In this document: positions 34,149 through 44,416 of the stretch, piece by piece
How positions within the stretch are numbered: the first letter of the stretch is position 1
Layout of the letters: every line of letters begins with the position of its first letter
NCBI GenBank assembly: GCA_017307755.1
Contig: JAFKGQ010000014.1
Location: 271,036 to 335,035 of the forward strand
DNA: 64,000 nucleotides
From: Chitinophagaceae bacterium
GTDB taxonomy: Bacteria > Bacteroidota > Bacteroidia > Chitinophagales > Chitinophagaceae
Direction of reading: 5' to 3'
The notes under the pieces: generated by a model
What the model saw: the letters and a program-made list of their open reading frames with translations, nothing else
The model's database searches: none
What the model was told of the DNA's origin: nothing
Translations under genes and position numbers: made by a program

Positions 34149-35366
34149 ATGGAGGGACTCAACCATAGAATAAAGGATCTGATTATTAAACACCTGAAAG
34201 ACGAACTGACCATTGAAGATCAGTTGGAGCTCCAGGAATGGGCAGATGCTTCCGATTATAACCGGGAGCTCTTTCACCGATTGACCAATCCCGACCAACT
34301 CAATAAAGATTTAAAGGAATACGATGAGCTTAGGATGACCATCCGGGAAAAGATCGACGCCCGGTTAAAAACACCCGATTTACAGGAAAGGCCCGTTCCC
34401 AATATCTTTCCCATCAGCCGGCGCCGTTTGGTCTATGCCGCGGCAGCGGCTGCATTACTTTTTCTGTTCACCATCAGCTATTTCTGGCTGGCTTCTCGGT
34501 TTGACTCGTCCTCTAAGGCCCGTCCAGTGCCGGCACCTGTCGCCGTCAGGGACGTGGCCCCCGGGGGCAATAAAGCTACGCTTACTCTCGGCAATGGCTC
34601 CACCATCATCCTGGAAAATGCCGCAGACGGTCAGTTGACCGAACAAGGCGACGCCCACGTCACCAAACAAAAAAATGCGTTGTCCTATACAACCGCCTTG
34701 TCACATAACATCGCACCCACCGACATTATATATAATACTTTGACCACGCCCCGCGCAGGGCAGTTCAAAGTGGTGCTCCCTGACGGCACCAAGGTCTGGT
34801 TGAATAACGCCTCATCCTTACGCTACCCCACCAGTTTCTCCGGCACCTCCCGTGAAGTCGAACTTACGGGCGAAGCCTACTTCGAGGTCGCAAAAAATAT
34901 TTCCCAACCTTTTTCTGTAAAGATCCCGGACGCAACTGTTCATGTACTAGGCACGAGTTTTAATATCATGGCTTACAACAACGAAAACTCCACGAATACT
35001 ACGTTGGTTGAGGGTTCTGTTAAAATCTCTCAACGCGATCATCAAATGCTTTTAACTCCCGGCGAACAGGTACAGCTCGACAAACAAGGTAAAATAAAAA
35101 AAATAGAGGTCAACGTAGCATCCGTCATAGCATGGAAGAATGGCTTTTTCAATTTCAGTCACACCGATTTTCAAGGGGCGATGCGTCAATTGGCCAGGTG
35201 GTATGATGTAGATGTTGTGTATAAGGGGACTCCCCCTAGCAGATCGTTTTCAGGCGTCATTGACAGACAGTTGAGCCTTTCACAGGTGCTCAGAATTTTC
35301 GAAAATGATGAATATACATTGACAATAGACGGGAAAAGTATCATTGTCACAAGTAACCAAAAATAG
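34149..35366 (+). CDS. FecR-family anti-sigma factor
   Basis: A 405-residue inner-membrane anti-sigma regulator. The N-terminal ~95 cytoplasmic residues (LIIKHLKDELTIEDQLELQEWADASDYNRELF) bind the sigma factor. One TM helix follows (LVYAAAAAALLFLFTISYFWLA). The periplasmic FecR domain has GQFKVVLPDGTKVWLNNASSLRYP, REVELTGEAYFEVAK and VLGTSFNIMAY, and a DUF4974-type domain ends the protein (SFSGVIDRQLSLSQVLRIFE). TTG 34137 could extend the frame, but ATG 34149 preceded by an A/T-rich leader is preferred. It receives the signal from the STN domain of the SusC encoded next. Confidence 0.93.
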   Translation: MEGLNHRIKDLIIKHLKDELTIEDQLELQEWADASDYNRELFHRLTNPDQLNKDLKEYDELRMTIREKIDARLKTPDLQERPVPNIFPISRRRLVYAAAAAALLFLFTISYFWLASRFDSSSKARPVPAPVAVRDVAPGGNKATLTLGNGSTIILENAADGQLTEQGDAHVTKQKNALSYTTALSHNIAPTDIIYNTLTTPRAGQFKVVLPDGTKVWLNNASSLRYPTSFSGTSREVELTGEAYFEVAKNISQPFSVKIPDATVHVLGTSFNIMAYNNENSTNTTLVEGSVKISQRDHQMLLTPGEQVQLDKQGKIKKIEVNVASVIAWKNGFFNFSHTDFQGAMRQLARWYDVDVVYKGTPPSRSFSGVIDRQLSLSQVLRIFENDEYTLTIDGKSIIVTSNQK

Positions 35367-35519
35367 GCTTTCAGGGCTGCGATCATACCATTTACCATTA
35401 ACCTTCCTTCCTGCTGAAATCTTCAAGAACCCGTCCATTCCGAACCTTCCTTCCTATTTAGTCTAACCCGCGCTGGTCATAACTGTTTTGAGAAAAATTA
35501 ACCCTACAATTAAACGCTT

Positions 35520-38500
35520 ATGAAAGTCAACTCAGGAGAAGAGTGTCCCTGTTCTCCCAAAAGGAAAGAAATTTCGGCGATAAAAAAGGCGGTAATCCTG
35601 CTCCTACTGACCTCTTGCTTATATGCTTCCGCCAAAACAAACGCTCAGAAGATTACTTATTCGGGTACGAATGTCAGCCTCCAGACCGTGTTTGATGCTA
35701 TACAACAACAAACAGGGTATGGAGTGTTTATTGAAGATGAGCTTATGAAACAGACAAAAAATGTAACTATTCGATTAAAAGATGTTTCTATTGAAGATGC
35801 ATTAACTATCTGTTTTAAAACACAACCAATCCCCTTGGATTTCTATATAGCAGGAAGAAGTATTATCATAAAAAAGAAGACTCCAAAAGAAACAATAGAA
35901 GGACACAGATTAGCAGAAGATTCAACCGGCTCATCCTTACTAGATATACGCGGACACGTTAAGGATAGCTTGGGCAATCCACTTGCAGGAGCATCTATCA
36001 GCGTAAAAGGGGCTCATCTCTCAACACTCACAGACGACAACGGTAACTTTACATTATTGGGTGTAAATACCAAAGCCACGATAATAGTTAGCAACATTGG
36101 TTATGAAACTAAAGAGTACAAAATAAATGGGAAAAACACTATCACTGTACAATTGAACTTATCCATTCACCAGTTGACGGATGTAACAGTAAGAATAAAT
36201 ACAGGCTATCAGCAAATCAGCAAGGAGCGCGCGGTAGGCTCCTTTGCAAAGCTCGATAGCGCCTCGTATGTCTCGAGAATAGGAATGAACATACTTGATC
36301 GTTTGGATGGGACTGTTTCAGGGATACAATTCGACCGAAAAGGACCTCTTCTTATGCAAATAAGAGGAATAAGTACTTTGGGATTACGTGCCGGGGACGC
36401 CCAGAGTGCATTCTCACCCTTAATAATTATAGATAACTTTCCATATGACGGCGATCTGTCAAATATCAATCCTAATGATGTACTGGATATATCTATCTTG
36501 AAAGACGCAGCGGCTGCTTCAATCTGGGGTACACGATCGGGCAATGGCGTAATTGTTATCACAACAAAAAAAGGAAATTACAATCAGGCCTTTAGGTTAA
36601 ATGTAAGCTCAAATGTATCTATTCAGGAAAAACCTGACCTCTTCTATTATCCTCAAATGAAAACCTCTGATTTTATTGATGTAGAAGAGTTCCTATTTTC
36701 TCAAGGATACTATTCCAGTCAGCTCAGACGACCGCAGTTCTATATTACCTCCCCTGTAGTAAACATATTGAATGCCGCTAAAAAAGGCACTATATCTGAT
36801 GCCGAAGCGAATTCGCAAATTGATGCACTAAGACCCCTCGATGTACGAAGGGATTACAACAAGTATGTATATAGACCCGCAATCACTCAACAGCATTATA
36901 TCAATTTAAGCGGGGGAACCAATTTATTAAACTATACATTTTCTGCAGGGTTCAATAATATACAACCCAATATAAAAGGAGGTAAATCCAGCCAGCAATA
37001 CACTATAAATTCCACCAATACGTTCAGACCTATAAATAATCTTGAGTTCTTTACTGGTATAAACCTTAGTAAAAACACAGCTCGGGAAGCTAGTTTCCCC
37101 TACCCCATCATCCCCGGAAGTTACAGTAACAAAAGTCAGCTATATCCATACGCTCAACTGGCTGACGCGACTGGGAAGCATTTACCTATTACCAAAGATT
37201 ACGGAACTTCTTTCGTAGATGCCAATAGCAGTATACCATTGCTTGACTGGCACTATGTCCCATTAGACGAAATAGCACTGGAAGACAATACAACAATTAC
37301 ACAATTTGCTCGAATCAACCTTGGAGCAAGTTATAAGATCGCCAGTTGGCTAAAAGCAGAAGTTAAATATCAATATATCTATCAAACGGCCGACAACAAT
37401 AATTTCCACAGCGACAAAACGTATTATACAAGAAATCTGATAAATTTATTTACCAATCCTGATGCGACATCTCCAAATCTTGTCAATCCAATTCCGGTTG
37501 GCGGAATACTGGATATTAGTCATACTCAATCTATAAATCAAAACGCAAGAGGTCAATTAAACTTCAATCAAAAATGGGGTCAACAACGTAACGACATCAC
37601 GGCTTTGATAGCCGGAGAGATAACGCAACTATCAAGCACGTCTAGTACTAATCGGTTCTACGGCTATAACGATGCAACGGGGATATATGCATCGAATATA
37701 GATTATTCAACTATATTCCCATATTATAAGTTCTTAGGATCTTCCACTATTCCCCAGATCTCAGGTATTTCAGATGGAGCAAAAAATCGTTTTGTATCGC
37801 TCCTGGCTAATGTCTCATATAATTATTTAAATCGATATACTCTGTACATCAGTGGTAGAAGGGATGGCGCAAACGTATTTGGAGCAAACACGAATAGCAA
37901 ATGGAAACCACTTTGGTCGATAGGAGGCAACTGGGATATATCAAAAGAAAATTTCTATACAATAAATTTTCTATCCACCTTACGACTTCGGGCAGCATTC
38001 GGCTATATGGGCAATGTGGATAATAATCGGTCTGGCCTTCCGACTATCAACTATTATGGATATGTCCTTCCTTATACCAATCTCCCGGCGGCTATTGTCG
38101 GGAACGCCCCTAATCCTGACCTAAAATGGGAAGAGGTAAGAACTATCAATATAGGTCTTGACTTTGCCCTCGTAAAAAACAGGTTATCTGGGAGTATTGA
38201 ATGGTATAAAAAATCCTCCTCTAATGTGATTTCCACCATCCCCTTCGATGCCACCACAGGGGTATCTTCCTATACAGTTAATGCAGCCAACTTAAGTGGT
38301 AAAGGGGTAGACATACAACTGACATCTCTTAACACAACGGGAGCATTAAGGTGGTCAACTAACTTTGGGTTTTCATACAATAAGACAATCGTTTCAAAGT
38401 ATTTCAATGGGGGTTATAATGTCAGCAATTTTGTTGCTTATGGCATCAACCCTAACCAAGGGCAGATTGCATGGGGGTTATATAGCTACCGTTGGGCCGG

Positions 38501-39113
38501 TCTTGATCCACAAACAGGAGATCCAAGAGGTTACTTTAACAAACAAATAAGTACTGATTATTATTCAATTCTTGCAGATTCCGTAAACAAACAGATATTA
38601 AACGGGTCTGCCATTCCATTATATTCTGGTTTTATTCAAAATACATTCACCTGGCACCAGTTCTCCTTATCAGCAAATGTAACCTATCGATTTGATTACT
38701 ATTTCCGAAAACCTTCCATTAACTATTACAATCTGTTTACCAGTTGGATCGGCAATTCAGACTATAGTAACCGTTGGCAAAAACCAGGAGACGAAAAAAC
38801 CACAAACGTCCCATCACTGACATACCCTGCTAATAGTGCCAGAGATCAGTTCTATCAAGGAGCATCTGTTAATGTTTTAAAGGCAGACAACGTGAGACTG
38901 CAATACGCAAGGATCGATTACACATTTGCAAGTACACGCAATATGAAAATTCCTTTCAAGAGCCTTCAGATCTTTCTTTATGCCAACAACCTAAATATTA
39001 TTTTATGGAGAGCAAATAGTTCCAAATTAGACCCGGACTATACGGGTGGAAGTTCGGGGCTTGCCCTACCTGCAGCCAGGACTTGGACTATGGGAATAAA
39101 TTTTGGCCTTTAA
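35520..39113 (+). CDS. SusC-type TonB-dependent receptor with N-terminal STN signalling domain
   Basis: A 1197-residue outer membrane receptor. After the N-terminal signal region (IKKAVILLLLTSCLYASAKTNAQ) comes an STN domain (SLQTVFDAIQQQTGYGVFIEDELM ... RSIIIKKK, about 50-120). A carboxypeptidase-regulatory-like domain follows (IRGHVKDSLGNPLAGASISVKG), then the plug (DILKDAAAASIWGTRSGNGVIVITTKKG region) and a 22-stranded barrel. The last strand is TWTMGINFGL. The STN domain is expected to contact FecR in the periplasm. The SEQ-typical TonB-box region is near the plug. Base composition is AT-richer than in the other susC genes of the window. The SusD partner follows. The substrate is unknown; the adjacent protease suggests peptides. 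Confidence 0.95.
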   Translation: MKVNSGEECPCSPKRKEISAIKKAVILLLLTSCLYASAKTNAQKITYSGTNVSLQTVFDAIQQQTGYGVFIEDELMKQTKNVTIRLKDVSIEDALTICFKTQPIPLDFYIAGRSIIIKKKTPKETIEGHRLAEDSTGSSLLDIRGHVKDSLGNPLAGASISVKGAHLSTLTDDNGNFTLLGVNTKATIIVSNIGYETKEYKINGKNTITVQLNLSIHQLTDVTVRINTGYQQISKERAVGSFAKLDSASYVSRIGMNILDRLDGTVSGIQFDRKGPLLMQIRGISTLGLRAGDAQSAFSPLIIIDNFPYDGDLSNINPNDVLDISILKDAAAASIWGTRSGNGVIVITTKKGNYNQAFRLNVSSNVSIQEKPDLFYYPQMKTSDFIDVEEFLFSQGYYSSQLRRPQFYITSPVVNILNAAKKGTISDAEANSQIDALRPLDVRRDYNKYVYRPAITQQHYINLSGGTNLLNYTFSAGFNNIQPNIKGGKSSQQYTINSTNTFRPINNLEFFTGINLSKNTAREASFPYPIIPGSYSNKSQLYPYAQLADATGKHLPITKDYGTSFVDANSSIPLLDWHYVPLDEIALEDNTTITQFARINLGASYKIASWLKAEVKYQYIYQTADNNNFHSDKTYYTRNLINLFTNPDATSPNLVNPIPVGGILDISHTQSINQNARGQLNFNQKWGQQRNDITALIAGEITQLSSTSSTNRFYGYNDATGIYASNIDYSTIFPYYKFLGSSTIPQISGISDGAKNRFVSLLANVSYNYLNRYTLYISGRRDGANVFGANTNSKWKPLWSIGGNWDISKENFYTINFLSTLRLRAAFGYMGNVDNNRSGLPTINYYGYVLPYTNLPAAIVGNAPNPDLKWEEVRTINIGLDFALVKNRLSGSIEWYKKSSSNVISTIPFDATTGVSSYTVNAANLSGKGVDIQLTSLNTTGALRWSTNFGFSYNKTIVSKYFNGGYNVSNFVAYGINPNQGQIAWGLYSYRWAGLDPQTGDPRGYFNKQISTDYYSILADSVNKQILNGSAIPLYSGFIQNTFTWHQFSLSANVTYRFDYYFRKPSINYYNLFTSWIGNSDYSNRWQKPGDEKTTNVPSLTYPANSARDQFYQGASVNVLKADNVRLQYARIDYTFASTRNMKIPFKSLQIFLYANNLNIILWRANSSKLDPDYTGGSSGLALPAARTWTMGINFGL

Positions 39114-39138
39114 CTTTTCATTCTTTAAACAATACGCT

Positions 39139-40491
39139 ATGCCCTCCCCCAAAATATTATATCCTTTGATATTCGTTTTCATTGCAAATATATCTTGTAA
39201 AAAATATTTGGATGAAAAACCTTTGAAATCACAGATTGTTCCTTCCACATTGAACGACCTGCAAGCGCTATTAGATAACTACAGGAATCTAAACTGGCAG
39301 GGGCCTGAGTTGTTGGAAGCACTTTCCGATAATTATTTTATTACTTCCGCTACATATAGCACCCATACTACAACAGATCAGATGAACTATACCTGGGACA
39401 AAGACGCTACAGATTACTATAATTGGTTTACTCCTTATACCAACCCAATTTATTATTCAAATATAGTGCTTGATCAGTTGCCTAAAATCACCTATGCTAC
39501 ATCCGATCAACCAATCCTTAATAATATTAAAGGATCGGCACTATTTTATCGTTCCTTTGCTTTCTATCAAATAGCTCAACAATACTGCAAACCTTTTTCC
39601 TCCACTGCATCTTCTGATTTAGGCATTGTATTAAGAGTTACTTCGGATATTAATGTTCCTTCAGCCAGATCAACAGTAAAAGAAACATATGAAAAAATAA
39701 TCGGGGACTTAAAGGAGGCTATAAATCTCCTGCCATTGCATCCTCTATACCCCACTAGGCCAAGTAAATTGGCAGCTTATGGCGCGCTGGCAAGGGCATA
39801 TATCTCTATGAGGGATTACGAAAATGCAGGACTTTATGCCGACTCTCTTTTACAGATCAATGATACGCTTATCGACTACAATACGCTGGATTCCACTATT
39901 CGTCCAGTATTCAAAAATTACAATAGTGAAATAGTATTTTATAGTCAGGAGCAAGGCCCCCTGGTTATAAGGGTTAATGGAGGTCTTGTAGACTCGACCC
40001 TATACCGGTCTTACGATGCTAATGATCTAAGAAAAACATTTTTCTTTACCGACAACTTAGATGGAACATACGGTTTTAGTGGAAGTTATGAAGGCACATC
40101 TGATTTTCTTCCTTTTGATGGGATTGTCACTGATGAAATTTATTTGATCCAGGCTGAGTGCCTGGCCAGATCTGGAAATAAGGACGCTGCTCTTGCTAGC
40201 CTGAATACCCTTTTGACATCTCGTTGGAAAACAGGAAGCTTTAAACCGTTTACAGCAACAACTTCATCTGAGGCGCTGAATATTATACTGTCCGAAAGAA
40301 GAAAAGAGTTGCTCTATCGGGGCCTACGCTGGACAGACATCCGTCGGTTGAATCTGGAAGGCGCTGGCATTACACTCACCAGGATTGTCAATGGCAATAC
40401 TTATACTCTGCCACCAAATGACCTGAGATCCATATTGCTGATACCCAAAGAGGTGTTAGCGCTAACAACCCTTCAACAAAATCCAAGATAG
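39139..40491 (+). CDS. SusD/RagB-type substrate-binding lipoprotein
   Basis: A 450-residue surface lipoprotein. The signal sequence from ATG 39139 ends with a lipobox (IFVFIANISCKKYL, lipidated Cys). It has the SusD-like N-terminal helix pattern LDEKPLKSQIVPSTLNDLQALLDNY, the TPR-like GSALFYRSFAFYQIAQQYCKPF and ALARAYISMRDYENAGLYADSLL, and a C-terminal RRKELLYRGLRWTDIRRLN, the family signature. The open frame begins at TTG 39103 inside susC, which is unlikely to be used. It forms the lid of the SusC channel and captures the ligand. Confidence 0.93.
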   Translation: MPSPKILYPLIFVFIANISCKKYLDEKPLKSQIVPSTLNDLQALLDNYRNLNWQGPELLEALSDNYFITSATYSTHTTTDQMNYTWDKDATDYYNWFTPYTNPIYYSNIVLDQLPKITYATSDQPILNNIKGSALFYRSFAFYQIAQQYCKPFSSTASSDLGIVLRVTSDINVPSARSTVKETYEKIIGDLKEAINLLPLHPLYPTRPSKLAAYGALARAYISMRDYENAGLYADSLLQINDTLIDYNTLDSTIRPVFKNYNSEIVFYSQEQGPLVIRVNGGLVDSTLYRSYDANDLRKTFFFTDNLDGTYGFSGSYEGTSDFLPFDGIVTDEIYLIQAECLARSGNKDAALASLNTLLTSRWKTGSFKPFTATTSSEALNIILSERRKELLYRGLRWTDIRRLNLEGAGITLTRIVNGNTYTLPPNDLRSILLIPKEVLALTTLQQNPR

Positions 40492-40531
40492 ACTGATATT
40501 TTCAATTCAGGAATGCTGAAAAACTTAAAAA

Positions 40532-43048
40532 ATGACCTCGATAAAAATATTGATAGTAACAACCATGCTGATCACCGGCACATCGATGGCCTTCTCTCAG
40601 GAAAAGGCAAATAAACAGGACACGATATTAAGTCGGCATACTTCAATCAGGCCTTATAAGGAAGTTATTAAAAAGACAGCGATCACGTCCAAAGGATTTA
40701 TCAGCGTGCATAGATTGGAAGATAAATTTTACTTTGAGATACCGGACTCTCTTATGAATAGAGAACTACTCCTGGTCAATCGAATTGCAAGATCTTCTGT
40801 AGGTAACAGATCTTCAAGAGCTATGATTGGCTATGGAGGAGATGAGATTAGCCATCATATCATTCAGTTCTTCAGAGGCCCAAACAGTAAGGTGTTCATG
40901 CGCTCTATGACATATCTCTTTCGTTTGGAAGACTCCTCAGCCAATGGACTACTTAGATCTGTCGAAAATTCTAACGTTCAGCCTATCATGGCTGGATTCG
41001 ATATACAAGCAATTTCGCCCGACTCGAATGCCGTGGTCATTGACGTTACTGATTTTATCAATGGCGACAATAGCATATTTTTCTTTAATGATATGTTTCG
41101 GCAGGAATTACACATCGGCAGCTATTACCCGGATAAATCATACATCGAGTATGCACATGCCTTTCCGGGAAATGTGGAAGTCAGGACGCTAAAAACGTAT
41201 GCTTATACTGCAAATACACGGACAAATCTCACATATGAACTGAATAATTCTATTATTCTACTTCCTTCCACAACTATGAAACCCCGCCTTTTCGATAGAA
41301 GAGTGGGGTATTTCCCAAATTTCAAAGTAGATTTCGATCTTATGCACAGCGGAAATATTGAGATCGCCCATATTACAAAATGGCGCCTCGAACCAAAGGC
41401 AACAGATCTCGACAAGTACAGAAGAGGAGTATTGGTAGAACCTGAAAAACCCATTGTTTTCTATATCGACCCAGCGACTCCGGCTAAATGGGTCCCATAT
41501 CTAATACAAGGGGTCAACGATTGGCAAAAAGCCTTTGTGCAAGCAGGCTTTAAAAATGCCATCTACGCCCGTGAAGCGCCTTCCCGGGAAGAGGACTCTA
41601 CCTGGAGCCTGGAAGATGCACGCTACTCGGCCATCGTTTATAAAGCATCCCCAGAACAAAACGCCAGCGGCCCTAGCATACGTGACCCAAGGACAGGGGA
41701 AATACTGGAAAGCCATGTCAACTGGTATCACAATGTCACCAAGCTTATACACGATTGGTATTTCATCCAAGCCGGGGCCATAGATCCCCGGGCAAGAAAA
41801 ATGACCTTCGACGATAGTCTGATGGGCCAATTGATCAGATTTGTTTCATCGCACGAAGTCGGTCATGCCTTAGGTTTGATGCACAATTTCGGAGCAAGTT
41901 CTACTGTCCCCGTGGACAGCCTCCGGAGTAAAAAATGGGTGGAAGCCAACGGAATCTGCCCCTCCATTATGGATTATGCACGTTTTAATTATGTGGCACA
42001 GCCCGAGGACAGTCTCTCTGAAAAAGGGATATTTCCACGCATCGGAATTTATGACAAATGGGCCATCGAATGGGGATACAGACTATTGCCCGATTCATTT
42101 ACTGTTCAGCAGGAAAAAAACTTCTCCAACCAATGGATCATACGGCAGACCAAAGAGGATCATCGTCTCTGGTTTGGCTCAGAAGGATCCATCACAGATC
42201 CCCGGTGTCAATCCGAAGATTTGGGAGACAATCCGATGAAGGCTGGGTATTATGGCATTAAAAACCTGGAAAGAATCGTACAACACCTGAAAGAATGGAC
42301 CTATGAGCCAGCAGAAAACTATCAGGGACTGAGCGCTATGTATGACTTGGTATTGGACCAATATTCTCGTTACTTGTTCCATGTCGCACGATATATCGGC
42401 GGTTGCTATGTCAACGATGTTACCCGAGAGCAAGGTGGAACTGTATTTGAAAACGTAAATAAAAAGCAACAAAAAGAAGCGATGGAATTCCTGGAAAAAC
42501 AACTCTTCTATACGCCTACCTGGATAGAAAACTCTAACAGACAGCTATCACCACTAAAAGGAGGGAAAGGACCTATGGAGATCTTAGGTTTGCAAAGAGA
42601 TATCCTTAAAATATTGTTGTCACAGGACAAACTATACAGGTTCATCCTGGCCGACGAAACCAATACAGGAAACTCATATACTATAAACGAATATTTAACT
42701 GATCTCGACAAATGCATATTTCACGAACTATATAATCACGGGGGGAACATAAGCCTCATAAGGCGCAATCTTCAGAAATTTTACATCCAACAGCTGGTAG
42801 GCCTTACTACCCTTAATAAAGATGAAATTATCAGTAGCACGGATGTTACTGACGTCATCTCCATCGTAAAATCTCATGACAAATCTCTTCTCAAACTTAT
42901 TATCAGCACTATTCCGGAATGTAAAGACTATATATCCAGGACACATCTGGTCGATCTGAAAGAAAGACTGGAGCAAACCTTGAAGATCAAAGAGGAAAGA
43001 GAAGGAGCTTCCAGCTCCTCCTCTTATTTGTTGCGCAATTCTTATTAA
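40532..43048 (+). CDS. zinc-dependent Met-zincin-type metalloprotease
   Basis: An 838-residue exported protease with a signal peptide (IKILIVTTMLITGTSMAFSQ). The N-terminal part matches DUF5118/DUF5117-type domains (KGFISVHRLEDKFYFEIPDSLMNRELLLVNRIAR). The catalytic motif is HEVGHALGLMH (H441, E442, H445, G448, H451; HExxHxxGxxH), and SIMDYARFNY supplies a Met-turn, as in PF16313-type Met-zincins. All three zinc His are intact. It is 40 bp after susD and belongs to that operon, so it may generate peptides for the SusCD pair. Its stop overlaps the convergent small secreted-protein gene by 4 bp. Confidence 0.9.
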   Translation: MTSIKILIVTTMLITGTSMAFSQEKANKQDTILSRHTSIRPYKEVIKKTAITSKGFISVHRLEDKFYFEIPDSLMNRELLLVNRIARSSVGNRSSRAMIGYGGDEISHHIIQFFRGPNSKVFMRSMTYLFRLEDSSANGLLRSVENSNVQPIMAGFDIQAISPDSNAVVIDVTDFINGDNSIFFFNDMFRQELHIGSYYPDKSYIEYAHAFPGNVEVRTLKTYAYTANTRTNLTYELNNSIILLPSTTMKPRLFDRRVGYFPNFKVDFDLMHSGNIEIAHITKWRLEPKATDLDKYRRGVLVEPEKPIVFYIDPATPAKWVPYLIQGVNDWQKAFVQAGFKNAIYAREAPSREEDSTWSLEDARYSAIVYKASPEQNASGPSIRDPRTGEILESHVNWYHNVTKLIHDWYFIQAGAIDPRARKMTFDDSLMGQLIRFVSSHEVGHALGLMHNFGASSTVPVDSLRSKKWVEANGICPSIMDYARFNYVAQPEDSLSEKGIFPRIGIYDKWAIEWGYRLLPDSFTVQQEKNFSNQWIIRQTKEDHRLWFGSEGSITDPRCQSEDLGDNPMKAGYYGIKNLERIVQHLKEWTYEPAENYQGLSAMYDLVLDQYSRYLFHVARYIGGCYVNDVTREQGGTVFENVNKKQQKEAMEFLEKQLFYTPTWIENSNRQLSPLKGGKGPMEILGLQRDILKILLSQDKLYRFILADETNTGNSYTINEYLTDLDKCIFHELYNHGGNISLIRRNLQKFYIQQLVGLTTLNKDEIISSTDVTDVISIVKSHDKSLLKLIISTIPECKDYISRTHLVDLKERLEQTLKIKEEREGASSSSSYLLRNSY

Positions 43049-43464
43049 GATCTGCGGGTTGAATTGGTAGTGATCTGATAGTCAGTCCTTGTAACGGGCT
43101 GAACATTTGCCGGGCTGGAATGACCACCAGCCAACAGTACATCATTTTGCAAAGCTGAACCAGAAACATCAACTTTAGGTAAACCAGCATTAGGGCCAGA
43201 AGAATAGATATAAGTGCTATTATTGGCAGAAACGATAAGATCGCCAACAAAATTATTAACATGATTGCTTCCGTCGCTTGATTCAGCCACCCATTGTGTA
43301 GGATCTTCCAAATCTGTAATGCTTGAAGTTAACCCCACAAATTTAAAATACTGAGTTGTAAATTTCGATGCTTTTGCAGCATGAGCCCGTGTAGTGAATG
43401 CAAAAGTTACAGCCAGTGCAGTAACTGCCAATAAAGAAAATGCTAATACTTTAATCTGTTTCAT
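43045..43464 (-). CDS. small exported protein A
   Basis: A 139-residue protein of unknown function. It has a clear signal peptide (IKVLAFSLLAVTALAVTFAFTTRAHA). The mature part has YFKFVGLTSSITDLEDPTQWVAESSDG and is rich in N, S and G. A pattern of aromatic strand (YFKFVG), then a PTQW/ANW-like turn is shared with the 114-residue protein at 44045-44389, and both resemble small secreted Bacteroidota proteins such as the DUF6520 type. It is driven by a promoter in the repeat copy at 43737-44002, giving a leader of about 430 nt. Its 3' end touches the metalloprotease gene tail to tail. Confidence 0.7.
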   Translation of the reverse strand: MKQIKVLAFSLLAVTALAVTFAFTTRAHAAKASKFTTQYFKFVGLTSSITDLEDPTQWVAESSDGSNHVNNFVGDLIVSANNSTYIYSSGPNAGLPKVDVSGSALQNDVLLAGGHSSPANVQPVTRTDYQITTNSTRRS

Positions 43465-43736
43465 AAAATAAATTTAAAATGATTAATTAACTACGCCTAC
43501 TCTCTTATCCAGGTTTTCGGCTTCCCCTGTTTGCTGGCCTGCAAATATTTTTATATAATAATGTCAATACCTTCCCCAAGGACATAATCATCGATCATAT
43601 CACATTTATACAAACATACCACCTCATACCCCTTCCCTGAGCCCAAAAGCCCCGATCAAGGAATACACCGTCATTCTCACGCAGTAAGACCTTAGAAAAT
43701 TTGCCTGAAACTACAGGCCGCTACTAATTACCAATG

Positions 43737-44002
43737 TGGGGAGTTGAATTTCTCAAAAAACCGTGGAACAATAGAAAGCTTTAACAACAACAGGTATTTT
43801 GAAGGTTAGACCTGTTAATACATCGATTGATGATTGCGCTGATATTTGATTTGCTCAGTTTCATATGACTGTCTGGATAGGTTTTCATTAATTAGGTAAA
43901 ACAAATTTACAACACCAACCCGCCTCTTTCCAAATTTTCCTGTTTACCATTCGACATCTTTAGTTGCCCGTTTCGTCCATTTTTTCTGAGAGTATCTCTT
44001 TA
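43737..44002 (-). repeat. 266-bp direct repeat, copy 1 (truncated araC end, promoter, leader)
   Basis: It aligns without gaps to 44417-44682 (offset 680 bp) with about 7 mismatches. On the minus strand it starts with the last 13 codons of the araC gene (KEILSEKMDETGN then stop), here cut off from the rest of the gene. A promoter follows (TTTG 43934-43931, 21 nt, TAAATTTG 43909-43902), then a leader with an AACAGG/CCTGTT hairpin. It marks a tandem duplication that supplied the promoter of small protein A. The non-repeated 270 bp between it and that gene hold nothing recognisable. Confidence 0.92.
43902..43934 (-). promoter_or_regulatory. consensus Bacteroidota promoter in repeat copy 1
   Basis: TTTG (43934-43931), 21-nt spacer and TAAATTTG (43909-43902) match the -33/-7 consensus exactly. 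It points toward small exported protein A. Confidence 0.7.
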
Positions 44003-44044
44003 TCATGATCCAAATCCCTGCTATAATTGCTACAACTTATATTA

Positions 44045-44389
44045 TCAACGCCTTAAATGAACCTTTACAGTTTCTAAAATACCTCCAAACGTTTGAGAAT
44101 AAGATTGATTATCTACCAAGGTCGACACGTTGTTGGCCAAAATTGTCTCAGCGTCGATCAGGTTCGTAGTTGCAGCATCAAATTCGATAAAGTACAACTT
44201 GGTCCCTGATACATAAATAAGTGCAGTAGGGATGGAAGTCCAGTTAGCTGCAGTAGTCACAGAAGCTGCAGTAGGAGGCTGAACTCCAGTATATTGATAA
44301 TAAACAGTAGGCGCTCTATAGGTTTTAAATGCAAATGCAGTTATCACGATCAACACCAAGGCTGCAATCGAAAGTGTTTTCTTTTTCAT
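44045..44389 (-). CDS. small exported protein B
   Basis: A 114-residue protein from ATG 44389; a longer frame to 44470 would run into the repeat and is not credible. It has a signal peptide or anchor (KKTLSIAALVLIVITAFAF) and then YYQYTGVQPPTAASVTTAANWTSIPTALIYVSGTKLYFIEF. The aromatic YYQYTG followed by ANW matches the YFKFVG ... PTQW pattern of small protein A, so the two are probably diverged paralogues. No catalytic motif is visible. It is transcribed from the promoter in repeat copy 2, about 190 nt upstream. Confidence 0.7.
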   Translation of the reverse strand: MKKKTLSIAALVLIVITAFAFKTYRAPTVYYQYTGVQPPTAASVTTAANWTSIPTALIYVSGTKLYFIEFDAATTNLIDAETILANNVSTLVDNQSYSQTFGGILETVKVHLRR

Positions 44390-44416
44390 AATAAAAAATA
44401 AATATCTAATAGTACG

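Noticed and set aside
35400..35455. Direct repeat AACCTTCCTTCCT at 35400-35412 and 35443-35455
   Set aside because: A 13-bp pyrimidine-rich repeat in a short fecR-susC gap may be an RNA feature, but there is no supporting structure or promoter match.
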